Positions 1 to 8,498 of a stretch of 64,000 nt of DNA are shown here, one piece after another. Below the pieces are notes generated by a model that saw only the letters and a program-made list of their open reading frames with translations, ran no database searches and was not told the origin of the DNA. The stretch is taken from assembly GCA_964412455.1 (NCBI GenBank), contig CAYPOT010000008.1, positions 17,213-81,212 on the forward strand, written 5' to 3'. The position numbers were made by a program, and so were the translations under genes. The number at the start of each line of letters is the position of its first letter. Positions within the stretch are counted from its first letter, which is position 1. This DNA comes from JAAXXJ01 sp964412455 (GTDB taxonomy: Bacteria; Nitrospirota; UBA9217).

Positions 1-379
1 TGCGGGCGGGGGAGTCAGGCGCGGCGCGTTCGAAGGAAGCGACCTGCTGTTTCACCTCGACCGTGCGCGGATGGAGCAAGAACAGTACATAGGCATTGAT
101 GATGATCGCGACGACGAGCAGGAAGAGGGAGGCGCGAAAGGAACGGGTCGCCTGGTCAGCGCCGAGCAGGAAGAACAGCACCAGCGCCAACGCCGACAGC
201 ACGAGCAGGGAGAGAAAGTAGCCCGGGAAGAGCCTGCCAACGATCTCGCCCGCCTGGTCCCTCTCGTAGGACCGGAAGATCGCCGGCGTGACGATGAAGG
301 TGAACATGGCCATGCCGCCGGTCCAGAGGGCCAGGGTGACGGTATACAGGGCGCCGAAGGTGAAGGTCATAGGCCGCAT
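1..379 (-). CDS. DUF4149/TMEM205-like membrane protein, C-terminus cut by window edge
   Basis: The minus strand reads openly from an ATG at 379 (or 370) to the window edge, so only about 126 residues are present. They contain at least three hydrophobic segments. The first begins FTFGALYTVTLALWTGGMAM, followed by a TP-A-IF motif and two further helices, which is the pattern of small four-helix DUF4149/TMEM205-type membrane proteins. No enzymatic function is established for this family. The start lies 17 bases after the stop of the upstream cytochrome gene on the same strand, so the two are probably co-transcribed. No good ribosome site is visible. The family call is by pattern recognition only. 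Confidence 0.6.
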   Translation of the reverse strand, partial: MRPMTFTFGALYTVTLALWTGGMAMFTFIVTPAIFRSYERDQAGEIVGRLFPGYFLSLLVLSALALVLFFLLGADQATRSFRASLFLLVVAIIINAYVLFLLHPRTVEVKQQVASFERAAPDSPAR

Positions 380-395
380 TACCGAACAACGCTGA

Positions 396-1127
396 TCAAG
401 GTCTCACCATGATTTTTTTGTGGCAGAGGAGACAGAGATTGGCGGGGCGTTCCGCTTCGTTCGTAAAGAGCTTCTGCTTTCCGGACGAATGGGGATTGTG
501 GCAGCTCGTGCAGGAAAGCTCCCTGCCGGACCGCGAAGGGTCAGGTTTGCCTTTCACCGGATGGGTATCGGCGGCGCTGAAGGCTGCCATCACGTGTCGT
601 CCCGAAGTCTGCCCGTCATGACAGGTGGCGCAGAGGTCCGCGAGGGGCTGGGTGAGCAAGGCGGGATGGTCCGACGCGTGGGGCGAATGGCAGAAGGTGC
701 ACTGTCCGTCCTTGACCGGAAGATGGACCGTCTTCTTGGCAAACATGCTCTTGTCATGGCAGGTGAAGCAGAGGTCCGGCGGCAGGGCGGTCAGGAGCTT
801 CGCGTTCTTGCTCGAATGAGGATTGTGGCAGGAGGTGCACATGCCGCCCGCCACGGGCGCGTGCAGGGTCTTCTTCTCGAATGCCGACCGGTCATGACAA
901 TTGAAGCAGAGTTCCGGCACCGGCGCGGTCAGCTTGGGCACGGGCTTTTCCCCGGTATGAGTGCCCACATGGCAGGAATCGCAGCCCATGTCGAGCGCCG
1001 GGTGCACCACCTTCTCCTGACGCTTGTCAGGATGGCAGTCAAGGCATTGCGGCTTCGCCGCGCCCGGGGCAGGAAGGGGCAGGAAGAGAGCTAAAACAAA
1101 AAAAAGAGACCGGATATTTTTTGCCAT
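396..1127 (-). CDS. Nine-heme periplasmic c-type cytochrome (doubled CXXCH family)
   Basis: The 243-residue product begins with a signal peptide (MAKNIRSLFFVLALFLPLP, cleavage after AAK or nearby) and carries nine CXXCH motifs with almost no other domain. The motifs come in pairs separated by K-K-x-x-H-x-P-V segments (doubled CXXCH repeats), so the protein is a rod-like heme wire. It is expected to be exported by Sec and matured by the c-type cytochrome machinery in the periplasm. An upstream ATG at 1169 would add 14 residues that spoil the signal peptide. The ATG at 1127 is preferred because a promoter -10 box ends seven bases before it. The gene diverges from the porin-cytochrome operon at 1316 and precedes a DUF4149 gene. 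A role as periplasmic electron carrier to that conduit is inferred. Confidence 0.9.
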   Translation of the reverse strand: MAKNIRSLFFVLALFLPLPAPGAAKPQCLDCHPDKRQEKVVHPALDMGCDSCHVGTHTGEKPVPKLTAPVPELCFNCHDRSAFEKKTLHAPVAGGMCTSCHNPHSSKNAKLLTALPPDLCFTCHDKSMFAKKTVHLPVKDGQCTFCHSPHASDHPALLTQPLADLCATCHDGQTSGRHVMAAFSAADTHPVKGKPDPSRSGRELSCTSCHNPHSSGKQKLFTNEAERPANLCLLCHKKIMVRP

Positions 1128-1134
1128 GAATGTC

Positions 1135-1163
1135 ATTCTATCCGAAACAGAAGGTGAATTCAA
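1135..1163 (-). promoter_or_regulatory. Candidate sigma-70 promoter of the nine-heme cytochrome gene
   Basis: On the minus strand TTGAAT (1163-1158), a 17-base spacer and TAGAAT (1140-1135) are followed by seven bases and then the ATG at 1127. A start of transcription at the usual distance would fall on or next to the ATG, giving a leaderless or near-leaderless mRNA. No Shine-Dalgarno sequence is present. Confidence 0.5.
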
Positions 1164-1258
1164 TGCCAAAACGGAAAGTTGCAGAGTCTGTCCATCGCAC
1201 TTGCCGGTTGGTTCGTGTTACCAAAGGTATCGGCCTGCCAGGAGCAAGGTAAAATCGG

Positions 1259-1287
1259 TTGACATTCTTTTCGGGTATCTCTATCAT
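1259..1287 (+). promoter_or_regulatory. Candidate sigma-70 promoter of the porin-cytochrome operon
   Basis: TTGACA at 1259-1264, a 17-base spacer and TATCAT at 1282-1287 form a near-consensus promoter. The expected transcription start near 1294 excludes the upstream in-frame starts (1259, 1289) and fits a GGGAGGG ribosome site at 1298-1304 with translation from GTG 1313 or ATG 1316. Confidence 0.6.
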
Positions 1288-1315
1288 CATGCTCAAGGGA
1301 GGGTTGTTGCCGGTG

Positions 1316-2722
1316 ATGACTTTTCGCAGAGCATTTCGACGAGAGCTTTTCCCGCTGCACTGCCTCATCATCGCGGTCGTTTTTTCCCCCGCGGTCCTTC
1401 GTGCGGCCGATGCTGTCCCGGCCGGCCTTTCCTCATCGTCAGACGGTCCCTCGACCGTCGCCAACGGATACCTCTCCACGAAATATATCTACCGGACCGC
1501 CGAATATCCCGGCGCGCGGACCTCGGACCAGGACGTCTATGCCGACCTGCGGCTTGACGTCACGAGGCCGAAGGACAACCGCTTCGAGTTCCACTTCCTC
1601 GGTTCGGTCCGCTCGGACGTCGACGGAAACCAGGACCCTTCGCCGTTTTCTGCCTTTGAAGGCGTCGCCGACACCTACGGCGCCCGAACGACCGGCATCA
1701 TCTACGAGGCCTACGCCACGCTGAACGGCGGAAACGCCTTCCCTGCAACGAAGGCGCGCATCGGACGCCAGTCCGGCACCCGGGACGAACCGGTGGTCTT
1801 CGACGGCATCGCTGTCGACGCGGGCGGGGAGAAGTGGGACCTCACGCTCTACGGCGGCCCGGCGGTCCACTATTATGAGGTGAACAAACACTGGGGCGAT
1901 GACACCGTGGAGGGCGCCGGCATCGACTACCGGCCGGTCCCGGAGGCGGGCATGAGCGTTGACTACCTCCGGGTGAAGGACGAACAGGCGCTCTTCCCGG
2001 AGGACACGACGCGGTATGATCGTCTGCTCTCGCTCAAGACCTGGCAGCGGTTCGGCGCCTTCACCCGCGTCATGGAAAAATACCGGTTCCTGGACGGGGA
2101 GCCCCGGGACCTCTCGCTCAAGGCCGTGACCGTCTGGCAGGCGGCCGATCTCGACGCGAGCGTGAACTACTTCCGCCAGTTCCGGACCCAGAACGAGTTG
2201 TCGAACGATCTCTCGCTTTTCTACGACGTCATGGGCTCGTCCGCCTCCTACCAGAGCTACGAAATCACGGTCCGGAAGTTCTTCGCCGACCGCGTCGCCG
2301 TGGACCTGGGTTACTTCAAGCGGCAGCTCCTGGACACCGCCGACGAAGGCCCGTTCAACAAGGAATACCGGCGTTCGTTCCTCGACGCGGAGCTGATGGA
2401 TCTTTTCCTGGCGAACCTGTCGTGGACGTTCCTTGTGGAGCAGTGGGAGAGCCGGGGAAGGAGCTACGGCGCCGTCGGGACCGACCTGTCGTATAAGATA
2501 AAGAAGAACAAAAAGGAAGCACGGCTCAGCATCGGCACCAACTACAGCCTGTACAAGTACGACTACTACACCGAGCTCGGACTGCGAGAGAAGGTGCGAA
2601 CTTACTACCTGACCGCCAGGTACCCGCTGAGCGGTGGTTTCGCCCTGAACGGCGGATACGAGTATGAGCACGGAATTGAGAACTACCAGACCCTGAGGAT
2701 GGGAATGCGCTATGACTTCTAA
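1316..2722 (+). CDS. Outer-membrane beta-barrel protein (porin-like), electron conduit candidate
   Basis: The 468-residue product has a Sec signal (basic MTFRRAFRRE, hydrophobic stretch, cleavage near LRAAD), then alternating hydrophobic/polar strands rich in Tyr, Phe and Arg. It ends MRYDF with the terminal Phe typical of outer-membrane barrels. No cytochrome motif is present. It is the first gene of an operon with two multiheme cytochromes and its stop overlaps the next start by 11 bases. By analogy with Geobacter porin-cytochrome (Pcc) and MtrB-type conduits, it could form the sheath that lets a periplasmic cytochrome meet a surface cytochrome. Sequence similarity to OmbB or MtrB could not be tested. 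The start choice follows the promoter at 1259. Confidence 0.75.
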   Translation: MTFRRAFRRELFPLHCLIIAVVFSPAVLRAADAVPAGLSSSSDGPSTVANGYLSTKYIYRTAEYPGARTSDQDVYADLRLDVTRPKDNRFEFHFLGSVRSDVDGNQDPSPFSAFEGVADTYGARTTGIIYEAYATLNGGNAFPATKARIGRQSGTRDEPVVFDGIAVDAGGEKWDLTLYGGPAVHYYEVNKHWGDDTVEGAGIDYRPVPEAGMSVDYLRVKDEQALFPEDTTRYDRLLSLKTWQRFGAFTRVMEKYRFLDGEPRDLSLKAVTVWQAADLDASVNYFRQFRTQNELSNDLSLFYDVMGSSASYQSYEITVRKFFADRVAVDLGYFKRQLLDTADEGPFNKEYRRSFLDAELMDLFLANLSWTFLVEQWESRGRSYGAVGTDLSYKIKKNKKEARLSIGTNYSLYKYDYYTELGLREKVRTYYLTARYPLSGGFALNGGYEYEHGIENYQTLRMGMRYDF

Positions 2723-3260
2723 GAACGCCGCGATGAAGAAGGTCGTTCTTGTCCTGCTCGCCTTTGCTTGTGTGTGGGCAGGCCTCGCGGCGCGGGCCGC
2801 GGAAGACGACCGGATCCCGTTCCCGAAGCCCTCCTCCCATACGGGGAGGTGGCTGGAGTATCACGGCAGGACGGTGGGGGCCGAGGGAAACAGCCCGGGC
2901 AAGCCCGGGAAGGCATGCGTCCTCTGTCACGACCGGACCGACTGCATCGTGTGCCACACGACGGTCGCGCCGCGTGACCACAACAACGCCTGGCGGGTGC
3001 GGGGCCACGGGCTCATGGCAGGCGGCAACCGCGACCGCTGTCTCGTGTGCCACAAGCAGGATTACTGCGTCCGGTGCCACAGCGAGACCGCGCCGCGCAC
3101 CCATACGGCGAGCTGGCGAAAACGGCACTGCACGTGGTGTCACTTCGGGTCGGGCTTCGTGCCCACGGACAACTGCGTCGTCTGCCATAAAGTGGCGCCC
3201 CATACCTCGGCCCCGCATGCAGTGAGCCCGACGCTGAACTGCGGGTTGTGCCATAAATAG
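2712..3260 (+). CDS. Seven-heme periplasmic c-type cytochrome
   Basis: The 182-residue product has an N-terminal signal peptide (hydrophobic run after MKK, ending AARAAED) and seven CXXCH motifs packed in the last 115 residues, including tightly spaced pairs such as CVLCH/CIVCH and CLVCH/CVRCH. It contains many additional His residues that can act as distal heme ligands. The gene overlaps the end of the barrel gene by 11 bases, which suggests translational coupling. An ATG at 2733 (MKKVVL) is an alternative start that gives a cleaner signal peptide. Its position between barrel and lipoprotein cytochrome matches the periplasmic partner of a porin-cytochrome complex (OmaB-like role), which is inferred from context. 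Confidence 0.85.
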   Translation: MTSKNAAMKKVVLVLLAFACVWAGLAARAAEDDRIPFPKPSSHTGRWLEYHGRTVGAEGNSPGKPGKACVLCHDRTDCIVCHTTVAPRDHNNAWRVRGHGLMAGGNRDRCLVCHKQDYCVRCHSETAPRTHTASWRKRHCTWCHFGSGFVPTDNCVVCHKVAPHTSAPHAVSPTLNCGLCHK

Positions 3261-3287
3261 ATTTTTACAGGATAATGGAGCAAGGCG

Positions 3288-5519
3288 ATGAAGATTCGGA
3301 TCATATGGTCAGCGCTGTCAGTGCTGCTTGTCGCAGCGGGCTGCAACTCAGAACATGGGCCGGACTCTATCTTCGATCACAAGCCGCTTCCCCATGGGAC
3401 TGTATCAATGTGCGTCCAGTGCCACACATCCGCCAATTCACCTGCCATGGACCCGCTAGTCTCGAACGGATCAGGAACCTCCGGCAAGCATGTCAAGCAT
3501 TTTCAAGAGCGGCGGATCGCCTGCGAGCGGTGCCATTTCAACTACCTTAATGCGCTGACGCACATGAACGGGACATTCGATACGGGCAATCCGGCGGTGA
3601 ATGTGGTCAATCTGAACATAATTGGTGGTGCTGGCCTCTGGACGAACGATACGGGTACCGGGACTGGAGGCTGCACGGGCGTTGCCTGTCATGGTACGGA
3701 TACGCTTGACTGGTACGGATCAGGAACGTGGATGCTTCCAGCGTGCACAACGTGTCACTCTTCCGGCTATTCAGCGGACCTTGACCCCGTGGTAACTAAC
3801 GGAAACCCGCCCGCGGGCCGGCACGAGAAACATGTTGCCTCGAGAGACATCGCTTGTGAACGCTGCCACTATAACTATCCGAGCATTTTGACCCACGCCA
3901 ACGGTGTATTAGATACGCCCGATCCGGCCGTAAACATCGTACGTTTCAGTGTCGTCGGTCCGTCTGCCTCGTGGATCAATGATGCGGGCGCGCAGACCGG
4001 CGATTGTGCCACGGTCGCCTGCCACGCGTCAAACACTCTCGGCTGGTATGGGACCGGGGCGTGGACGCTTCCTGCCGCATGCACAACATGTCATTCTTCA
4101 GGGTACTCGAGCGTGCTCGATCCGCTTGCTACGAACGGGAGCGGCCTCTCGGGCAAGCACGTGAGACATGTGACGAGCTTCAGCTTTGCATGCTCGAAAT
4201 GCCACCTCAACTATCCGACAAGGGCGTCCCATGCCAACGGTGTCATGAGTACGCCGGATCCCGCCGCGCTGCTGGTGTATTTTGATTCCACCAACCCCTC
4301 GGGAACATGGACCAACGACACCGGGCCGCAGACGGGCAACTGTTCCTCAATGAATTGCCACGCTGCGCCGGATCCGGCCTGGTACGAGCTGGCAGGGGTC
4401 AGCCTGCCCCCCTGCTCAGTATGCCATGTCAATGCCGTGGGTGTTCGCAGGGTGATCTTGGGACCGGGCGGTGACTTCGGCCAGAACGCAAGCGTGAAGT
4501 CCCATCATGTTTCGGGCGGGAATGATCCTATATCAACGCAGTGCATGGTATGTCATGATATGTCGCTGCACATCGGTGGGACGGTCCGTCTGAAGAACGC
4601 TGACACGGGTGCTACTATTCTTTATAATTCCGTTACCCCGTCCACGACCGAACTTTTCTGCCTGAGCTGCCATGACAATTCGGGCGCATTGTTCACCTTT
4701 ATTTCCGGCGGAACGCCGACGTCACCGTTCAATGACGGATCGGTGCTGGGACAGACGCCTTACCGCGCAGGTATCGACATTGCTGACCATTGGAGCAAAA
4801 CCTTCGGTCACCGGCAAAAGGGACTAACTTGCCTTGGCACCGGAGCGCCGGGCACCGGTTGTCACGCCAACGGACACGGTGCTCCCGCGGTGGGGATCCT
4901 CGCCAGGAACCTCCAGATACCGCAGCCGGATCGTTACCGCGAAACGGATTTTGCGATCTGCCTGGACTGCCATCAGTCATACGCGACTGTCAGCAAGGAA
5001 GCCATCTTCGGAGTGAAATTCACGGAGGTCGTCTCCGGGGTAACGATAACCCATCCGTATGACTGGGGCTATGGACCGCCCCAGAATCCCCTTCTGAGAA
5101 GCGATCCTGCGGATGTGTATAGTCCTCCTTATAATCTGAGCGGCGGGATACAGACGCACTTCAGAGATCAGAATTATGATGGAACAACAGGCAAGAGCTA
5201 TGATGACCCCGCCTACTTTTTCGGCGACTTTTTCAATCTCCACTGGTTTCACACTGGCAGCCAGACGTGGGGTTACCGGGGGACGGCTCCGAACACAGGG
5301 ATCAGCTGTCTAGCCTGTCACAGCGTTCATGGCACCAACACGCAGTGGGGTATGGTCCATGATCAGCTACAATACGGAGAGACGATAACGAATGGAGATT
5401 CTTATGGGAGGATGTCCGGTAATCCTGTACTCTTGAACCAGTACCCCACGTATTGTATGATCAATTGTCATGCGATCATAGCGCCGACCTCGAACTGGTT
5501 CATGCCGACGAACGAATAG
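3288..5519 (+). CDS. Multiheme outer-membrane lipoprotein cytochrome with CX4CH/CXXCH repeats
   Basis: The 743-residue product starts with a lipoprotein signal (lipobox VAAGC, lipidated Cys near residue 19). It contains 11 CXXCH motifs, three CX4CH motifs (CTGVACH, CATVACH, CSSMNCH) and a terminal CX3CH (CMINCH). Residues about 30-385 are three tandem units of about 120 residues. Each unit runs CXXCH, DP-x-x-x-NG-x-x-x-G, ACxxCHxNY, PAxNIV, NDTG-x-x-TG, CX4CH, WY. This is the Geobacter-type CX4CH...CXXCH repeat. The remainder holds five more CXXCH hemes in glycine/aromatic-rich loops. As the third gene after a barrel and a seven-heme cytochrome, it is the likely surface-exposed terminal reductase of the conduit. 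Substrate cannot be told. Confidence 0.88.
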   Translation: MKIRIIWSALSVLLVAAGCNSEHGPDSIFDHKPLPHGTVSMCVQCHTSANSPAMDPLVSNGSGTSGKHVKHFQERRIACERCHFNYLNALTHMNGTFDTGNPAVNVVNLNIIGGAGLWTNDTGTGTGGCTGVACHGTDTLDWYGSGTWMLPACTTCHSSGYSADLDPVVTNGNPPAGRHEKHVASRDIACERCHYNYPSILTHANGVLDTPDPAVNIVRFSVVGPSASWINDAGAQTGDCATVACHASNTLGWYGTGAWTLPAACTTCHSSGYSSVLDPLATNGSGLSGKHVRHVTSFSFACSKCHLNYPTRASHANGVMSTPDPAALLVYFDSTNPSGTWTNDTGPQTGNCSSMNCHAAPDPAWYELAGVSLPPCSVCHVNAVGVRRVILGPGGDFGQNASVKSHHVSGGNDPISTQCMVCHDMSLHIGGTVRLKNADTGATILYNSVTPSTTELFCLSCHDNSGALFTFISGGTPTSPFNDGSVLGQTPYRAGIDIADHWSKTFGHRQKGLTCLGTGAPGTGCHANGHGAPAVGILARNLQIPQPDRYRETDFAICLDCHQSYATVSKEAIFGVKFTEVVSGVTITHPYDWGYGPPQNPLLRSDPADVYSPPYNLSGGIQTHFRDQNYDGTTGKSYDDPAYFFGDFFNLHWFHTGSQTWGYRGTAPNTGISCLACHSVHGTNTQWGMVHDQLQYGETITNGDSYGRMSGNPVLLNQYPTYCMINCHAIIAPTSNWFMPTNE

Positions 5520-5550
5520 CTTCAGGAGGAAAGCAGCGCAGCGCAGCCTA

Positions 5551-7446
5551 TTATTTCTTGAACGACATCGTCAGCTCATAGGTCCCCGCATCGAGCCGTT
5601 TCTCGATCTCAAATCCCATGCTTTCGAACAGATGGAGCATGGGCCTGTTGTCCTGGAGGACGGTGGCGGCAAATCCGAGGAGCCCCTGCTTTTTTGCGAG
5701 GAACGTGAGGTAGGAAAGCAGCTCCGCGCCGACCCCCCTGCCCTGATACTCATTCCCGACGACGAAGGCCACTTCCGCCGTGTGGGTCGTGCCGTCTATG
5801 ATGTACTGGCCCATCCCTGCCATGACTTCCTTTCCCTCCTGCTGGATCGTTGCGAGGATCACCATCTCCCGGTCGTAATTGATCACCACGAACTTCTGCA
5901 GCCGCTCGTGGGGCATGTCGGCCCGCGTGGAAATGAAACGGTTGTACATGCTGTCGTTCGTGAGATGGTAGAAAAAGTCTTTCAGGAGCTGCTCGTCGTT
6001 GATCCGCACGGGACGGAAGAAGATATTAAAGCCCTGGCGGGTCGTCCGGTGGGTCTCGAGGTGCTCCGGGTAGTCGCCGCCGCCGCCGGTGACGTAGGCC
6101 TGGTCCTTGTAAATGAGATGCCTGCGTTTTGCCTCATCGATGAGCGCCGCGCGGAAATTCGGATGGGCGATGGTGATCAGGTCCATGGCGCGCTCCCGGA
6201 TGTTCTTGCCGTGGAGGTAGGCGATGCCGTACTCGGTCACGACATAGTGGATATCGCCGCGGCCCAGGGTCACGCCCGCGCCTTCTTTCAGGAACGGGAC
6301 GATCCGGGAGACGCTGCCGTCCTCCGCGGTCGACTGGATGGCCAGGATGGTCTTGCCGCCGGGCGACAGGATCGCGCCGCGCATGAAGTCCGCCTGGCCG
6401 CCGATGCCGCTGTAGAAAACCTCGCCCAGGGATTCTGCGGTGGCCTGGCCCGTAAGATCGATCTCGAGGGCGCTGTTGATGGCTGTCATGTTGCGCTGGC
6501 GCGCCAGGACCGTGGGATTGTTGGTGTAATTGACCTGCCGGAATTCGACGGCCGGGTTGTCGTGAAGGTAGCGGTAGGTGTCCCGGTGGCCCATGCAAAA
6601 GGCCGCTACGGTCTTGCCGCGGTTCAGGTCCTTCCGCGAGTTGTCAATGACCCCGGCCTTCATAAGAGCGACGATGCCGTCGGTCAAAAGCTCAGTGTGC
6701 ACGCCCAGGTGCTTCTTGTCCTTCAGATGCGACAGAATAGCGTTGGGGATGCTGCCGTAGCCCACCTGGATGGTGTCGCCATCCTGCACGATGCGGGCGA
6801 CGTACTTGCCGATCTTCTCGGAGATGTCGTCAGGCACGCTTGCCGAGAACTCAAGAAGCGGTTCGTCAACGGGGAACAGGAAGTCCACATCCTTGACGTT
6901 AAGGAACGAGTCGCCGTGGATGCGCGGCATCTCCGCGTTCACCTGGGCGATGACCAGGGAGGCGTTCTCCACCGCGGCCTTTACGATGTCCACGCTGATG
7001 CCCAGGCTCATGAAGCCGTGTTCGTCGGGCAGCGAGGTCTGGATGAGCGCCACATCGACGGGCACGATCTTTCTGTTGAAGAGACCGGGGACCTGGGACA
7101 GGAAGATAGGGGTATAGTCGGCCAGTCCCTGGTTCACGGCTTCACGGGTATTGCTGCCGATAAAGAAAGAGTTGCTCCGGAAGTTGTCCCTGAACTTCTC
7201 GTCGGAATAGGGCGCCACGCCCAGGGTCCAGACCTGCAGGAGCTCGGTATCGAAGAAAGCCTTGGGATGGGCCCGGACGAACTCGATGAGGCTGCGGACC
7301 AGGCTCTGGGGCTCGCCGCAACCCGTACCGATAAAGATCCGGTTGCCGGGGTGGATGCGGCTGAAGATGATGTCCTCTGCGGCGAACTTGGCAGGATACT
7401 GCTGTGAGATATTCTGAAGCCGGGGATTCAGTGCTTTCGGGGGCAT
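5551..7446 (-). CDS. Acetyl-CoA hydrolase/transferase fused to a C-terminal GNAT domain
   Basis: Residues 1-460 match the acetyl-CoA hydrolase / 4-hydroxybutyrate CoA-transferase family. Landmarks are GTGCGEP near the N-terminus, LGVHTELLTDG (which probably carries the catalytic Glu), the TNNPTVLARQRNMTAINSAL segment, and the VTEYGIAYLHGK stretch. Residues from about 480 to the end form an acetyltransferase fold with the acetyl-CoA loop NEYQGRGVGAELL. Such fusions suggest coupling of CoA transfer to protein or small-molecule acetylation, though the substrate is unknown. The ATG at 7446 is chosen over 7509 because GGGAG lies upstream of it and the longer N-terminus is not family-like. The gene is monocistronic and converges with the cytochrome operon. 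Confidence 0.85.
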   Translation of the reverse strand: MPPKALNPRLQNISQQYPAKFAAEDIIFSRIHPGNRIFIGTGCGEPQSLVRSLIEFVRAHPKAFFDTELLQVWTLGVAPYSDEKFRDNFRSNSFFIGSNTREAVNQGLADYTPIFLSQVPGLFNRKIVPVDVALIQTSLPDEHGFMSLGISVDIVKAAVENASLVIAQVNAEMPRIHGDSFLNVKDVDFLFPVDEPLLEFSASVPDDISEKIGKYVARIVQDGDTIQVGYGSIPNAILSHLKDKKHLGVHTELLTDGIVALMKAGVIDNSRKDLNRGKTVAAFCMGHRDTYRYLHDNPAVEFRQVNYTNNPTVLARQRNMTAINSALEIDLTGQATAESLGEVFYSGIGGQADFMRGAILSPGGKTILAIQSTAEDGSVSRIVPFLKEGAGVTLGRGDIHYVVTEYGIAYLHGKNIRERAMDLITIAHPNFRAALIDEAKRRHLIYKDQAYVTGGGGDYPEHLETHRTTRQGFNIFFRPVRINDEQLLKDFFYHLTNDSMYNRFISTRADMPHERLQKFVVINYDREMVILATIQQEGKEVMAGMGQYIIDGTTHTAEVAFVVGNEYQGRGVGAELLSYLTFLAKKQGLLGFAATVLQDNRPMLHLFESMGFEIEKRLDAGTYELTMSFKK

Positions 7447-7551
7447 TGGTTTAACTCTCCCGATAGAAGTATACCATAAGAAAGATGGGGGCAAGGTGGA
7501 GACGCACATGCGGAGACACGGAGAAGAGAGAAAAAATATGGTAGATTAAAA

Positions 7552-7628
7552 TGGCGGGGTGGACGGGACTCGAACCCGCGACCTCCTGCGTGACAGGCAG
7601 GCGTTCTAACCAGCTGAACTACCACCCC
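7552..7628 (-). tRNA. tRNA-Asp (GTC), CCA encoded
   Basis: The 77-base cloverleaf has a perfect acceptor stem (GGGGTGG with CCACCCC), discriminator G, encoded CCA, a T-loop GGTTCGAGTCC and an anticodon loop CTGTCAC giving anticodon GTC. It is 68 bases upstream-to-downstream from a tRNA-Val on the same strand. Confidence 0.96.
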
Positions 7629-7696
7629 AGTGGTGATTGCAAAGTGTGAATTTCGGAGTATGGGCCTGGAAATCCGTCTTCCGAAGTCGTGGCATT

Positions 7697-7772
7697 TGGT
7701 AGGCGGAACAGGGATCGAACCTGTGACCCCAGCCTTGTAAGGGCTGTGCTCTCCCAGCTGAGCTATCCGCCC
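7697..7772 (-). tRNA. tRNA-Val (TAC), CCA encoded
   Basis: The 76-base cloverleaf has acceptor GGGCGGA paired with TCCGCCT (terminal G-U pair), D-arm GCTCAGCTGGGAGAGC, anticodon loop CTTACAA giving TAC, T-arm ACAGGTTCGATCCCTGT, and an encoded CCA. It precedes tRNA-Asp on the same strand and probably shares its transcript. Confidence 0.96.
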
Positions 7773-7841
7773 GAATTCCGCCGAAACGGAAATCTCAATA
7801 TCTATTATTCGGCCCGAAAAGTCAAGGGGAAATTGTTTCCG

Positions 7842-8498
7842 TCATGGTTGCGGGACCGGCTCATGAGGCGCCGCCGGAGTCAGCTGTCGCTGTCGCTCCA
7901 GGGCGTTATCAGCCGCGGGAATGTCACCCGCAGCCCGGTACGCGTCGGCCAGATGCTGATAGGCCTCGGCAAGGAGGGCCGGCTGGTCCCGGGGGATGGT
8001 CTCTGTTGATCTTACTAGCGAGGCGATCGCGTCCTTTACCTTGCCGAGCTTTAGCTGGATGACGCCGAGCGTATCCAGGTAGTAAGGCCGGTGGTCGGGG
8101 GTGAGCTCCAGTGCCTCCATGACCAGGTCCTGCGCCTTGTTCAGTTTTCTGTCCTGCTGGACATAGACCCAGGCAAGATTGTTGTTGAGATTGCCGTTCT
8201 TCGGGTCGAGGGCCAGCGCTTTCCCGTACGCCTTTTCCGCCTCCCCGTACTCTCTCAACCGGTAGGCGTTGTCCCCCAGGAGGGTCCAGGCATGGATGTG
8301 CTTTTTGTCCTGCCTGACCGCTGCCCGATACTGGTCCCGGGCGAGTTCGGTCTTGCCTTGCGCGTCGTAGATGCCGCCGAGACGGACGTGTTCGTCCGCC
8401 GAAAGCGGGTCGTGGAGCACGATGATCTTCGGCAGGGAGCAGCCGGAGAGCAGCAGTGCGGACAGAAATAGAGCAATGAATAAGTGACGCTTTGGCAT
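7842..8498 (-). CDS. TPR-repeat lipoprotein (PA2778-type partner)
   Basis: The 218-residue product has a lipoprotein signal (hydrophobic run and lipobox LLSGC, Cys at residue 20). About four tetratricopeptide-like helical repeats follow, with A-x-x-x-Y-x-x-A-L-x-L-x-P signatures (for example YGKALALDPKN). TPR lipoproteins act as docking scaffolds. The gene is the last of a minus-strand group after two PA2779-like genes and a C39 peptidase gene. In PA2778-type proteins the peptidase and TPR region can be one chain, so here the TPR part may be a separated subunit. A gap of 114 bases from the peptidase gene leaves co-transcription uncertain. Confidence 0.8.
   Translation of the reverse strand: MPKRHLFIALFLSALLLSGCSLPKIIVLHDPLSADEHVRLGGIYDAQGKTELARDQYRAAVRQDKKHIHAWTLLGDNAYRLREYGEAEKAYGKALALDPKNGNLNNNLAWVYVQQDRKLNKAQDLVMEALELTPDHRPYYLDTLGVIQLKLGKVKDAIASLVRSTETIPRDQPALLAEAYQHLADAYRAAGDIPAADNALERQRQLTPAAPHEPVPQP

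Noticed and set aside
1439..2671. 410-codon open frame on the minus strand
   Set aside because: It is antisense to the barrel gene and lacks a ribosome site and domain.
5632..7407. 591-codon open frame on the plus strand
   Set aside because: It is antisense to the CoA-transferase/GNAT fusion and shows no recognisable domain.
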